Shown piece by piece: positions 18,801 to 27,011 of a DNA stretch of 64,000 nt. The translations under genes and the position numbers were made by a program. Where the stretch lies: contig ONIP01000009.1 in the NCBI GenBank assembly GCA_900317955.1, positions 1-64,000 of the forward strand, read 5' to 3'. Positions within the stretch are counted from its first letter, which is position 1. Every line of letters begins with the position of its first letter. A model generated the notes under the pieces. It was not told the origin of the DNA. It did no database searches and worked only from the letters and a program-made list of their open reading frames with translations. Source of the stretch: an uncultured Bacteroidales bacterium (GTDB taxonomy: Bacteria; Bacteroidota; Bacteroidia; Bacteroidales; P3).

Positions 18801-19999
18801 GCGAGGAACGACTCCTCTCCACCGACACTCTTATGAACAACGCCCACCAAAACACCTTAAACCGCACACTCTCCATGCAGGCCTCCATCGAGCCCATACG
18901 CGATTTCAAAATCGAGCTCACTGCTTCTCAGCAGAACCAGTCCCGCGAGGAGTATTACTATAAATACATGAGTCAGCTTGACGCAGTCGACGGTCCCCTC
19001 TCCTACGTTATGACAGGCTCCTATACCTCCACCTGCTGGAGTTTCCCAACTACCTTCATTTCTGTCGACGACCTTTATGACTCCTTCCTCGCCAACCGTT
19101 TCGAGGTGGCCTCACGTCTCGCCTCCCAAAATCCCGACCCCCGTTGTGGCGAACTCGTCCACGACACCATGACCGGTCTCGACTTCCCGTTTGGCTACGG
19201 TCCCAACCAGCAGACTGTCCTACTCACCAGTTTCCTCGCTGCTTACATGGGTAAAGATGTCTCTTCCCACTCTTTCTCCCCTTTCCTCAACACCCCCTTG
19301 CCCAACTGGTCTATAACCTACAATGGCCTCAACAAAATCCCGGCACTCAAAAAATGGTTCACCAACATCTCCATCTCCCACCGCTATTCGTCCACTTATA
19401 GCATCAGCCATTTCTACACCGACGCCGCCATCTCTGGCAAGAAAAACTATAACTACGGCTCTGAATCCATACTCAATGTCTCCGACGATTTTGTAGCCCC
19501 TGTCAGCATGGAGGGCGTCCAAATCAGCGAGCAGTTCAACCCCCTCGTCCGCCTCTCTGTCAGCATGACCAACAGCATCCAGCTCAACTTCTCCATGCAG
19601 AAAAACCGTACCCTCGGCCTCAGTTTCTCCAACAACCAACTCACCGAAACCACCCGCGACGGCATCACCTTCGGCGGTGGCTATCGTTTCAAGGATGTCG
19701 CCTTCGATGTCACCATGGGCGAAACCGTCCACCATCTAAAGAGCGACATTGTCCTCCAACTCAATCTCACCTACAACAGCAACAAAACCAACATCCGCAA
19801 GATTAACCAGAATTTCACCAAAGGTCAGGTTTCCTCTGGTAGCGAGGTGTGGATGGCCGAACTCTCTGCCGAATACGCCCTCTCTACCTCTCTCACCCTC
19901 CGTCTTTTCTTCCAGACCAATATCAACACCCCGTATATTTCCAACTCCTACCCAAATTCTACAACCAAAGGTGGTATAACTGTTAGATTCAGCTTCTAA
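12872..19999 (+). CDS. sprA: Type IX secretion system translocon protein SprA/Sov
   Basis: SprA forms the giant outer-membrane pore of the type IX secretion system. The product is about 2375 residues, in the usual SprA/Sov range, with a signal peptide ending QANAQT. Stretches typical of the family include FDFDENIQVSLNAKIGDLFD, TLIHGSQELFGVHTKLKFG, VTYVDDFEGAESSIDLKG and the C-terminal strand GGITVRFSF. ATG 12872 is preferred over a TTG at 12848; 12878 is also possible. Its position after ruvA fits the conserved synteny as I recall it. The 3' stop codon abuts the start of the next gene. Codon composition drifts from mixed at the 5' end to strongly C-ending after about 14.8 kb. Confidence 0.95.
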   Translation: MNMTRNARWAFRLAACLLLFAFMLFSGQANAQTPDGGLTTTVEYDAESGTYTKVTRVGDMVVNREYMTFEEYQNYQMNQLMMQYWNERSSVGDTSSDDGLLSRIPGFSEISKKVDGLLAIPNFSINRSGSADLTFQIVNNFRDDYNLDANRRSVTTFDFDENIQVSLNAKIGDLFDFDINWNTQATFDFENKIKLKFEGKEDDIIQLFEAANISFPLNTTLIHGSQELFGVHTKLKFGKLTVDAVVSEKKTSTENMRVQGGASTQEFQIRADEYEENRHYFISQYFYENYNKAMSTLPTPNTNIRIIRMEVWRTNVGAAVTNNRNILALTDLGENDPSSSRLIGGRSVKPTNRSNNLFEVLNTNAIRSIDNITSYMQGIGFLAGTDYEKIESARLLNSSEYTYNEQLGFISLNQPLSADQVLAVAFQYQVIGDTTVYQVGELTTDGVNDPNTLIVKLIKGTGINTHGPLWKLMMKNVYFMRSTQIGRENFRLNVLYESREGGVGIGYFTSGPKEGIPLIELFGLDRMDASQNYFYADGVFDWFDSAAFKGGTIQASTGRIFFPYVEPFGRDLREILGNDEFANEYCFDSLYTMTRTLAQQYADKNKFYLEGYFSSTVSGEISLGYSVSPGSVTVTAGGVPLIENVDYTVDYTMGTVRIINESILSSGTPISVSSENNSFSMMTKTMVGTHLNYEIEPDFNVGATFMNLYEKPLTQKNNFGEEPTSNSIWGVDLNYRHEAPFITKFVDLLPGIDTKAPSNLTLSAEFAQFVPGLASTGNKEGTVTYVDDFEGAESSIDLKGITYWHLASTPQDFRLSHPMFPETSPGTGLAYGFNRAKLAWYRIDNIFYSSDCPRNINEEDRSRPYARRIYEQEVFPNKQLAQGELTNIYELNMAFYPEERGPYNFDVAPTQFSAGLTAEGTLAQPRSRWGGIMRELDYTDFETQNIETIEFWLMDPFIENPNHSGGKLYINLGDISEDILRDGRKSFENGLPTGPEVTGVDTTIWGRVPNTQPIVNAFYNDESSRKYQDIGYDGLSSTHGSLDEQDFFSEYINQVALLHGTSSAAYLRAMADPSGDDFHYYRGSDYDEADLKINDRYKYYNNPEGNSTVDADNTEAYTTAASIYPNVEDINKDNTLSEGENYYQYLIELDPNKMVIGQNHIVDIQEATNVMLPNGTTTSCKWYQFRIPIREYDQLIGKLNGFQSIRFMRMYMNDFAEPIILRFATLELVYATWRKYTEELLQPGDYPTGTGSNTSFSISTVDIEENGSRYPVPYVLPPDIQREEWFTSSSSAIKLNEQALSLDITDLASGDARAVYRSTQYDLRNYGKLKMFVHAEKKFENDPLQDDDLVLFVRLGSDYTNNYYEYEVPLKLTDWGIGKDDPYAIWPLENNVEIDLSKLVDIKTNRNKLIRNGDLSYSSQLLYKEYHNGHKYAVLGTPNLGKVKVIMIGVRNPKKESLDDGNDMLPKSCIVWINELRLADFNNRGGWAAMALARTNLADLGNLSLYGSYRTAGFGNLEEKPTSLELVNTLQLQSTLDLEMGKFLPEDWGVHIPFYLDFNKQIGSPEYNPLDPDVRLRDDLKTYPGQHERDSVRNMAQERHTTTNITLTNMRKDRVGKSALNPHFYDLENFTFSYAYSRERSSDDELDYYNKDQHRGGFTYTYTPKDPGLFSPFSKSSSKFINSKNGKFIKDFNLYYKPKNLTFSTEVYRDYEETLLRKKGTALVIMKPTYFKQFTWRRDYGLQWDISRSLRLQYNSTANARIDEPVGRVDTRENREAIRNSLVHGGTMQNFQQTVNATWDFPISKLPYLDFLRVPISYRATYNFMGTTQALASQGSTLNASGQFQVSVSGSMQTLFNRFPFIKNAYKQKTPTTPKDPKRMTRRERERATQDSIASANNPDSVRRAQIAEMLSAVGNFAIRFATGLKSFSFQYSSNMGSVLPGYMGTASILGMDPRHGWLPGPAFVMGYNDGLVERLREERLLSTDTLMNNAHQNTLNRTLSMQASIEPIRDFKIELTASQQNQSREEYYYKYMSQLDAVDGPLSYVMTGSYTSTCWSFPTTFISVDDLYDSFLANRFEVASRLASQNPDPRCGELVHDTMTGLDFPFGYGPNQQTVLLTSFLAAYMGKDVSSHSFSPFLNTPLPNWSITYNGLNKIPALKKWFTNISISHRYSSTYSISHFYTDAAISGKKNYNYGSESILNVSDDFVAPVSMEGVQISEQFNPLVRLSVSMTNSIQLNFSMQKNRTLGLSFSNNQLTETTRDGITFGGGYRFKDVAFDVTMGETVHHLKSDIVLQLNLTYNSNKTNIRKINQNFTKGQVSSGSEVWMAELSAEYALSTSLTLRLFFQTNINTPYISNSYPNSTTKGGITVRFSF

Positions 20000-21313
20000 A
20001 TGAATAAAGACCGTTTTAAAGGATATGACCCCGATGTTCGTCAACTGGTGCTCCGTTTCGAGCAGCAGCGTGACGGGCATAATGTCTTCTTCGACGTCGA
20101 CCAACTCGAGATAATCATCGACTACTATCTCGAAGTTTACGACATCGAGGGTCTCCAGTCCGCTGTCCAGTATGCCGAATCGCTCTTCCCCCTCAGCGAC
20201 TCTATCCGTATGCGTCGCGCAAACCTCTACAGCGTCCAAGGTCGCTATAAGGAAGCCTTCGCCATCCTCACCGAATTGGAACACAACAACCCCGACGATA
20301 CCGATGTCTGCTATTCCCTCGGCACCCTCCACAGTGTCATGGGCAACCCCTCCAAGGCCATTGAATACTACCTTAAGGCCGCTGCCGACGGCTGCCAGCT
20401 CGACATGATTTATGGCAACATTGCCGATGAATACGACCGCATGGGCAATACCGACCAATCTGTCATCTACTATCTCGAATCTATCAAAATCAACCCCGAC
20501 GAACCCCGTTCTCTCTACAATCTTGCCTCCACTTGGAACGAGACCGGTGCCATCCTTGAGGCTGAGGACTTCTTCTCCAAGCATGTCAGCCAGCATCCTT
20601 ACTGTAGCAATGGCTGGTACTGCCTCGGCTCGGTCTACTACTGGCTCAAGAACTGGAGCAAAGCCGCCGATGCCTTCGAGTACGCCATCGTCGTCGACCC
20701 CGACAAAATCGATTCCTATTTCGCCCTCTCCGATTGCTATTCCGCCCTTGGCCAAACGGGCAAGGCTGTCCAGGCACTCCACGATGCGCTCCCTCTTTCC
20801 AACAACCCTGCCGAAATTCTCTACCGTATGGGTTACGTCTATCAGCAAGCGGGCAATTACCATACCGCCACCACCTACTACCGGAAAGCTGTCCGCGAGC
20901 AACCCTCCCATGCCGACGCTTGGTTTGGCCTCGGCGAGTGTTCTATGCATTTAGGCTATACCGAGGAGGCTATCTCCCATCTTCTTCGCGCCATCGACCA
21001 GGACCCCGATGTCGATGATTTCTGGTTGACCCTCGCCGATGTCTACATCTCCCTTGACCGCCTGCCCGAAGCCACCGCCCTCCTCGAAAACTCCCTCCCC
21101 GAATCTGCCTATCCTTACCCATTCTTCGCCCGTCTCTGTTTCTGCTATTTCCGCACAGGTCGTCGCAATCAACTCCGCAACTTAATCCTCAACGAGTCTT
21201 TCGGCATTGGCGACTACGCTGCCCATGTTCTCTCCGACTATCCCGAACTTGCTGCCGACCACGAGGTTGTCGACCTCTTCCACAATCAAAAACAAAATCC
21301 AGCCAACTCATAA
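20000..21313 (+). CDS. Tetratricopeptide repeat protein
   Basis: A 437-residue protein without a signal peptide, built almost entirely of TPR units from about residue 60 on (for example DDTDVCYSLGTLHSVMGNPS, ADAWFGLGECSMHLGYTEEA, VDDFWLTLADVYISLDRLPE), roughly ten repeats. Its ATG begins at the base after the sprA stop, indicating translational coupling, so a link to T9SS assembly or regulation is a reasonable inference. No catalytic motif is seen. Confidence 0.85.
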   Translation: MNKDRFKGYDPDVRQLVLRFEQQRDGHNVFFDVDQLEIIIDYYLEVYDIEGLQSAVQYAESLFPLSDSIRMRRANLYSVQGRYKEAFAILTELEHNNPDDTDVCYSLGTLHSVMGNPSKAIEYYLKAAADGCQLDMIYGNIADEYDRMGNTDQSVIYYLESIKINPDEPRSLYNLASTWNETGAILEAEDFFSKHVSQHPYCSNGWYCLGSVYYWLKNWSKAADAFEYAIVVDPDKIDSYFALSDCYSALGQTGKAVQALHDALPLSNNPAEILYRMGYVYQQAGNYHTATTYYRKAVREQPSHADAWFGLGECSMHLGYTEEAISHLLRAIDQDPDVDDFWLTLADVYISLDRLPEATALLENSLPESAYPYPFFARLCFCYFRTGRRNQLRNLILNESFGIGDYAAHVLSDYPELAADHEVVDLFHNQKQNPANS

Positions 21314-21328
21314 TTTATCCATTTCGTT

Positions 21329-22108
21329 ATGAAGAAAATCATTATCATCACCCTTCTGCTTATATCCGGTCTCAGCGTCTCGGCACTTAGCCCCGACAAC
21401 CAGCCCCATCAAACCATTGCCGAGCAAGTTCGTGGCACCGACAGCTCATCTACCGGTTTCGTGGCCGATGTTCTCACATGGTACGACGCCCACATGAATT
21501 ACTCCACCGTGGGTCTTCTCATGGCTCTCGAAAGTTCTTTCGTCCCATTCCCCTCCGAAGTAGTCATACCTCCGGCTGTCTATGTCGCCTGCAATCCCGA
21601 TACCCGTAGCGGCATGACCATCTGGGTCATAGTCCTCATCGGCACCCTTGGCGCGCTCATTGGTGCCTACATCAACTATTTCCTCTCCCGGTGGTTGGGA
21701 CGCCCCATCATCTATGCCTTTGCCGAGAGCAAGGTGGGTCATCTCCTCAACCTCTCCAAGGAAAAAGTCCAGCGCGCCGAATCCTATTTCAACGACCATG
21801 GCAATGTCTCTACCCTTGTCGGCCGTCTCATTCCTGTCATCCGTCAGCTCATCTCCATTCCCGCAGGCCTCTCCAAGATGAACCTCGCCACCTTCACATT
21901 CTTCACCCTCCTTGGTGCCGGTGCTTGGAACGTTGTCCTCGCTCTCCTCGGCTGGCTTGCCTACAAAGCTGCCGATCCCTCAGTCATCGAGAAGTACAGC
22001 CATCAGTTTTCCGTTGCCATCGTAGTCATCTTCGTCGCGGTTGTCGCCTTCCTCATTATTAGGTCTGTCCTCCGCAAAAGAAAACAAAAACAATCCTCCA
22101 ACAAATAA
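21329..22108 (+). CDS. DedA/VTT family membrane protein
   Basis: The 259-residue protein has an N-terminal signal/TM segment and the DedA (VTT) core: ALESSFVPFPSEVVIPPA, GTLGALIGAYINYFLSRWLG, ESYFNDHGNVSTLVGRLIPV, and IRQLISIPAGLSKMNL with the conserved arginine. DedA proteins flip undecaprenyl phosphate or phospholipids and affect membrane energetics. It lies 15 bases after the TPR gene and 12 bases before a small membrane-peptide gene in the same cluster. Confidence 0.9.
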   Translation: MKKIIIITLLLISGLSVSALSPDNQPHQTIAEQVRGTDSSSTGFVADVLTWYDAHMNYSTVGLLMALESSFVPFPSEVVIPPAVYVACNPDTRSGMTIWVIVLIGTLGALIGAYINYFLSRWLGRPIIYAFAESKVGHLLNLSKEKVQRAESYFNDHGNVSTLVGRLIPVIRQLISIPAGLSKMNLATFTFFTLLGAGAWNVVLALLGWLAYKAADPSVIEKYSHQFSVAIVVIFVAVVAFLIIRSVLRKRKQKQSSNK

Positions 22109-22120
22109 CATCCAGCAGCC

Positions 22121-22294
22121 ATGCCCGACACCGACCACAACAACGACATTGACCGCAAAATCGAATTCGCCCGTATCTTCATGCGCAAGGACCGCCCCCT
22201 GCCTAAACGTGGCTGCAGCTGGGCCTTCTTTATTTTCCTTGGCCTCCTCACCGCGGGTCTGGTGTTCATGTATCTTTTCTATAAACAATCTTAA
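22121..22294 (+). CDS. Small single-pass membrane protein (57 aa)
   Basis: A 57-codon ORF fits exactly between the DedA gene (12-base gap) and sufS (13-base gap), spacing typical of this cluster. The N-terminus is hydrophilic (MPDTDHNNDIDRKIEFARIF), followed by a basic stretch, RKDRPLPKRG, and one hydrophobic helix (about 33-53, WAFFIFLGLLTAGLVFMYLF), ending KQS. The topology is probably N-in. It uses the same C-ending codons as its neighbours, supporting real coding. The family is not recognised. Confidence 0.7.
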   Translation: MPDTDHNNDIDRKIEFARIFMRKDRPLPKRGCSWAFFIFLGLLTAGLVFMYLFYKQS

Positions 22295-22307
22295 ATCCTT
22301 TCATCCC

Positions 22308-23501
22308 ATGGATTTCCCCATACTTAATACCAACGTCTACAACCATAAACTTGTCTATCTCGACAATGCCGCCACAACTCAGAAACCGCGGCAAGTCATC
22401 GACACCCTTACCAACTACTACCTCACCCTCAATAGTAACATCCACCGTGGGGCGCATTACCTCGCCTCCCAGGCCACCGAACGCTACGAAGAGGTTCGCC
22501 GTAAAGTCCAGACCTTCATCAACGCCCGCAGCCATACTGAGATAGTCTTCACCCGTGGCACCACCGAGAGCATCAATCTTGTTGCCTCCTCTTTCGGTCG
22601 CCAGTTTCTCAAAGCCCGCGACGAAATCATCGTCTCCGGCATGGAACACCACTCCAACATCGTCCCGTGGCAACTTGCCTGCGAGCAGGTCGGCGCACGT
22701 CTCAAAGTTATCCCCTTCTCTGATGAGGGTGTCCTCGACCTCAACGCCTACCAATCCCTTTTCACCGCCCGCACCCGTCTCGTCGCCTGCACCCATGTCT
22801 CCAACACTCTCGGCACTGTCAACCCCGTCAAACAAATCGTTGACATTGCCCATCAACACGGCATCCCCGTGCTCATCGATGGAGCTCAAGCCGTTGCCCA
22901 CATGCCCGTCGACGTACAACAAATAGGTTGCGACTTTTATTGCTTCTCCGGCCACAAAATGTATGCCCCCATGGGTGTGGGTGTCATGTATGGTCGTCAG
23001 GAAATCCTCTCCCAGCTTCCGCCCTATCAAGGCGGTGGTGAAATGATTAAAGACGTCACCTTCGAACGTACCACTTACAACGAACTCCCCTTCCGCTTCG
23101 AAGCTGGCACTCCCTCCGTCGGCGACGTCCTCGGCCTTGGCTCGGCCATCGACTTCATGCTCTCACAGGGGATCAACAACATCGCTGCCCACGAGTCCGA
23201 CATCCTCCGCTACGCCACCCAGCAACTTTCCGCCATTCCCGGCCTTCGCATTTTTGGCACCGCTCCACAAAAAGCGGGAGTCGTATCCTTCCTCTTGGGC
23301 AACGCCCATCCCTACGACGTTGGCACCCTTCTCGACAAACTTGGCATCGCCGTTCGCACCGGACACCACTGCACCCAGCCCATCATGGACCGCTATGGTA
23401 TACCCGGCACCGTCCGCGCCTCTTTCGCCTGCTACACCTCCCGCCAAGACATCGACGCCCTCGTCTCTGCCCTCAACCGCATCGCCCCTATGCTCCTCTA
23501 A
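22308..23501 (+). CDS. sufS: Cysteine desulfurase, SufS type
   Basis: A PLP enzyme that moves sulfur from cysteine for Fe-S cluster assembly. The 397-residue length and motifs match group II NifS-like enzymes: YLDNAATTQKP near the N-terminus, HSNIVPWQ, the PLP lysine in FSGHKMYAPMGVGVMYG (K217), and the active-site cysteine in RTGHHCTQPIMDRYG (C355). ATG 22308 is chosen because the upstream extension is the DedA tail in another frame. No sufBCDE genes lie nearby, so the rest of the machinery must be elsewhere. Confidence 0.93.
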   Translation: MDFPILNTNVYNHKLVYLDNAATTQKPRQVIDTLTNYYLTLNSNIHRGAHYLASQATERYEEVRRKVQTFINARSHTEIVFTRGTTESINLVASSFGRQFLKARDEIIVSGMEHHSNIVPWQLACEQVGARLKVIPFSDEGVLDLNAYQSLFTARTRLVACTHVSNTLGTVNPVKQIVDIAHQHGIPVLIDGAQAVAHMPVDVQQIGCDFYCFSGHKMYAPMGVGVMYGRQEILSQLPPYQGGGEMIKDVTFERTTYNELPFRFEAGTPSVGDVLGLGSAIDFMLSQGINNIAAHESDILRYATQQLSAIPGLRIFGTAPQKAGVVSFLLGNAHPYDVGTLLDKLGIAVRTGHHCTQPIMDRYGIPGTVRASFACYTSRQDIDALVSALNRIAPMLL

Positions 23502-23528
23502 ATCCCACGCTCATCAACGTCAATTACC

Positions 23529-25214
23529 ATGCTCAAGACCCTCCATATTGAAAACTATGCGTTGATTCGCCAGTCCGACATTGTCTTCGACAAAGGCTTT
23601 GTCGTCATCACCGGCGAAACCGGAGCGGGCAAGTCCATCCTCCTCGGCGCACTTTCCCTGCTCCTTGGACAACGGGCCGACACCCAAGTCCTCTCCGACA
23701 AAGAACATAAATGTGTTGTCGAAGCCTCCTTCGACATCTCTGACCTCGGTCTACAGTCGCTCTTCGAACGCTACGATTCCGAATATGACGACACCCTCAT
23801 CCTGCGCCGCGAAATCCTCCCCTCCGCCAAAAGCCGTGCCTTCGTCAACGACTCCCCGGCCAACCTTCAATTCCTCAAAGAACTGGGTCCGCACATCCTC
23901 GACATCCATTCCCAATATCAAACCCTCACGCTAACTGAGAGTACTTTTCAAACTCAACTACTCGATACCTTCGCCGACCACTCCCCCCTCCCTCAATACG
24001 TGCAACTCTACCGTGATTACACTGCACTCAAACGCGAACTTGAACAACTCACTGCCCGCGACAATGAGAACAACAAACTTCGCGACTACAACCTGTTTCT
24101 CTTCAATGAACTACAATCCGCCCACCTTCAGGATGGCGAGCAGCAGGAACTCGAAGAAGAATCCCGCCTCATCGAACATGCCGAAACCATCAAAGAAGCC
24201 CTCGGGACTGTCATCGCCCTCTGCGACGGTCAGGCCGACGACGGCGTCATCTCCCGCCTCTCTGCTTCGCGCAGCAGCCTCTCCCGCGTCGCTTCTTTCC
24301 ACGAAGGGATTGATTCGCTCTTCCATCGTCTGGACTCCTGCCTTATCGAAGCCCAGGATATTCTCTCCGAAGTAATTTCGCTCGACGACAAGATACAATT
24401 CTCGCCCGAACGGCAAGCCGCCGTATCCGAGCGACTCGACCTTATCTACCGCCTGCAAAAAAAACACAACGTCTCCACTGTCGCTGACCTTCTGCAAATA
24501 CAAGACCGTCTCGGTGAGCAACTAAAAGAGGCTGACAGTCTTGACGACCTCATCCGCGAAAAGATGGAGCAGGTAGATAAAGTCTTCGCCCAACTCCAGC
24601 AAACCGCCGACAGCCTAACCTCCTCGCGTCGCAAAGCAGGCTTGCTGCTCGAAAAACAACTGCTTCCCGTCCTTGCCAGCCTTGGCATGGCTTCCGCCCA
24701 CATTGTCGCCGACATCACGGCAGCACCCGACTACGGTCCTCTTGGCCACGACACCGTTCGCCTTCTTTTCAATGCCAACCAGGGCGGCACACCGCGTCCC
24801 CTTGCCGACGTTGCCTCCGGCGGTGAACTCTCGCGCCTCATGCTCGCCGTCAAATCGCTTGTCACCCGTCGCAGCCTGCTTCCCACAATCATTTTCGACG
24901 AAATCGACAGCGGCGTTTCCGGCGACATCTCCGTGGCCGTCGGCACCATCATGCGCCGCATGGCCGACAATATGCAGGTCATCGCCATATCCCACCTCCC
25001 CCAAATCGCCGCCAAAGCAGGCCAACACCTCAAAGTGTCAAAAGCCCTCGAAGGCGATACTACCATCTCTCGCATTCGCCAGCTTTCTCCCGATGAGCGT
25101 GTCACCGAAATTGCTGTCATGCTCTCCTCCAACCCGCCCACCCAGGCCGCTCTCCAAACCGCCCGCGAACTCATGCTCTCCCAACCCGACAATCAACCCG
25201 TCCCCAATAAGTAA
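23529..25214 (+). CDS. recN: DNA repair protein RecN
   Basis: An SMC-like ATPase acting in double-strand-break repair. The 561-residue length is typical. Visible motifs: Walker A GETGAGKS (29-36), the early segment HILDIHSQYQTLTL, a central coiled-coil region, the ABC signature ASGGELSRLMLAVKSL near 435, Walker B IIFDEIDSGVSGD, and AISHLPQIAAKAGQH. It is in the sprA cluster, 27 bases after sufS. Confidence 0.96.
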   Translation: MLKTLHIENYALIRQSDIVFDKGFVVITGETGAGKSILLGALSLLLGQRADTQVLSDKEHKCVVEASFDISDLGLQSLFERYDSEYDDTLILRREILPSAKSRAFVNDSPANLQFLKELGPHILDIHSQYQTLTLTESTFQTQLLDTFADHSPLPQYVQLYRDYTALKRELEQLTARDNENNKLRDYNLFLFNELQSAHLQDGEQQELEEESRLIEHAETIKEALGTVIALCDGQADDGVISRLSASRSSLSRVASFHEGIDSLFHRLDSCLIEAQDILSEVISLDDKIQFSPERQAAVSERLDLIYRLQKKHNVSTVADLLQIQDRLGEQLKEADSLDDLIREKMEQVDKVFAQLQQTADSLTSSRRKAGLLLEKQLLPVLASLGMASAHIVADITAAPDYGPLGHDTVRLLFNANQGGTPRPLADVASGGELSRLMLAVKSLVTRRSLLPTIIFDEIDSGVSGDISVAVGTIMRRMADNMQVIAISHLPQIAAKAGQHLKVSKALEGDTTISRIRQLSPDERVTEIAVMLSSNPPTQAALQTARELMLSQPDNQPVPNK

Positions 25215-25226
25215 ATATCCAGTATC

Positions 25227-26987
25227 ATGTATATCATCCGATTCTCGTTCGTCGTCTTTTTCGCCCTTTACAACTTGGTAGCATCGTCGCAGTCTCTCCA
25301 ACCTCCCAAGTTCGACAGCCCGCTCCGCATGCCTGCCGCCCCTTCCGGAACCTTTGCTGAAATTCGCACCAACCACTTCCATAGCGGCATCGACCTCCGC
25401 ATCGGTGGCGACGATGGTGTGGGAACTCCCGTCTACGCCCCTGCCGACGGCTACGTCTCCCGTCTCCGCATCTCCGCCTATGATGGTGGCAAAATGCTTT
25501 ACATCAACCATGCTGGCAACATCACCACAGTCTACCTCCACCTTGACGGATACCACGGCGATATTGCCCAATACGTCCGTCGCTACCAGGCCGAGCATCA
25601 ATGCTACGCCTTCGACACCGTCGTGCCCGAGGGACTGCTTCCCGTTCACCGTGGCGACCTCATAGCCTACGCCGGCAACAGCGGTATGAGCGGTGGGCCT
25701 CACCTCCATTATGAAGTGCGCAACACCCGCACCCAGCAAAGCCTCAATCCCCTCCATTACGGCATCACCCTTGTCGACGAACAAACACCCGCCATCAAAG
25801 GCATCCGACTGCTTCCCGTCGACAAACACTGCCGCGTCAACAGTGCCAAAACCCCATACCAAGTCGACCTCGGCAACAAACCCTCGCGCCTTGGCACCCC
25901 CGAAAACCCGATTTCCATACTCGGTCGCTTCTACATCGCTGTTTGGGCTTCTGACCAATCTGAAGGCTCTACCGCCAACAACGGTTTCGACCGCATTGAC
26001 ATTTGGGTAGACGGTCGCCCCTTCTTCCAATACAAAATGGACATCATCACCTACGCCGACACCCGCGCCATCAACGCGCAGCTCGACTTCGACCATTTCC
26101 TTTCCACCCGTCAGCCATATATCATCACCCGCAGGCTTGAAGGTGACCCCGTTCGCCCCGCTCGTACCTTCGGCGACGGCAGTGTTGGCTTCATTGCCTC
26201 AGATACATCCCTCCATCGCATCACTGTCGCCGTCTCCGACTTCAACGGCAACTCCGCCGTACGTTCACTATACGTTCGCAATTCCCTCGAAACTCTCGTG
26301 CCCATGCACGACATCCCCGAGCATCCTTCCTATCATCTCTTTTCCGACAGCCTTACCGTCCGCTGGCCTCTCAGTGTTAGTCGCGGCGACTATCAAATCG
26401 AAATGCCTGCCGGCATGGTCTATTACGACGACCTCCTCCTCCACGGCATGCAAAAAGACCGTCGCTATATCTCTCCCATCTACACCGTCAAACCCTGGAG
26501 GAGCCCTTATCCCCCTCATCGCACCTACCAATTGAGAGTTCCCCTCGTCATTGGCTACGAACCCGAACAACTGGTTCTCTGCACCCTCAAGAATGACAAA
26601 CTAAGGGCTCTGCCTACCCGCGTCGTAGAACGTAAAGTAGAGGGGAAACCAGGTCGGTGGCTCGAAGCAAATGTTAGGGAGTTTGGCAACTTCGTAGTGG
26701 CAAACGACATCACCCCTCCCTACATCAAGCCACTTAACTTCAAGCAAGGGGGAAAAGTCTCCGCCAGCGTGTTGCGAATGAAAATGGGAGACGACCTCTC
26801 AGGTGTGAAAGAGTACCGTTGCTTTATCAACGGCGAGTGGGTACTGGCTGAATTCGACGGCAAATACGCTACATTGACTATTGACCTGAACCAAGTCGAC
26901 GATCAAGTATCCAATCTCGACCTTCGCATTTTCCTTACCGACTGTTGCGGCAACGAAGCCGAACTGTCCTATACCCTCCGGCGTTGA
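25227..26987 (+). CDS. M23-family metallopeptidase (LytM-like), exported
   Basis: A 586-residue protein with an N-terminal signal peptide (about 1-22). The zinc peptidase domain carries HSGID (H52, D56), YLHLDG and HLHYE (H159, H161), so the metal ligands and catalytic His are intact; such enzymes cut peptidoglycan cross-links. After about residue 185 a long C-terminal part of beta-rich, Ig-like character follows, with no known catalytic motif. It ends the sprA cluster. Its last 400 bases return to mixed codon use, unlike the C-ending codons before. Confidence 0.9.
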   Translation: MYIIRFSFVVFFALYNLVASSQSLQPPKFDSPLRMPAAPSGTFAEIRTNHFHSGIDLRIGGDDGVGTPVYAPADGYVSRLRISAYDGGKMLYINHAGNITTVYLHLDGYHGDIAQYVRRYQAEHQCYAFDTVVPEGLLPVHRGDLIAYAGNSGMSGGPHLHYEVRNTRTQQSLNPLHYGITLVDEQTPAIKGIRLLPVDKHCRVNSAKTPYQVDLGNKPSRLGTPENPISILGRFYIAVWASDQSEGSTANNGFDRIDIWVDGRPFFQYKMDIITYADTRAINAQLDFDHFLSTRQPYIITRRLEGDPVRPARTFGDGSVGFIASDTSLHRITVAVSDFNGNSAVRSLYVRNSLETLVPMHDIPEHPSYHLFSDSLTVRWPLSVSRGDYQIEMPAGMVYYDDLLLHGMQKDRRYISPIYTVKPWRSPYPPHRTYQLRVPLVIGYEPEQLVLCTLKNDKLRALPTRVVERKVEGKPGRWLEANVREFGNFVVANDITPPYIKPLNFKQGGKVSASVLRMKMGDDLSGVKEYRCFINGEWVLAEFDGKYATLTIDLNQVDDQVSNLDLRIFLTDCCGNEAELSYTLRR

Positions 26988-27011
26988 CTCTTGCCACCTT
27001 TAGCCCAGTAA

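Noticed and set aside
17537..18850. Long minus-strand ORF (437 codons) inside sprA
   Set aside because: It is the complement of C-ending codons of sprA, with Val/Gly/Glu-rich low-complexity sequence and no family motif.
19736..20950. Minus-strand ORF (404 codons) across the sprA end and TPR gene
   Set aside because: It spans two well-supported plus-strand genes and shows the same composition artefact.
22041..22307. N-terminal extension of SufS
   Set aside because: The extension overlaps the dedA end and the 57-codon gene in another frame; family alignment starts at MDFPILNTN.
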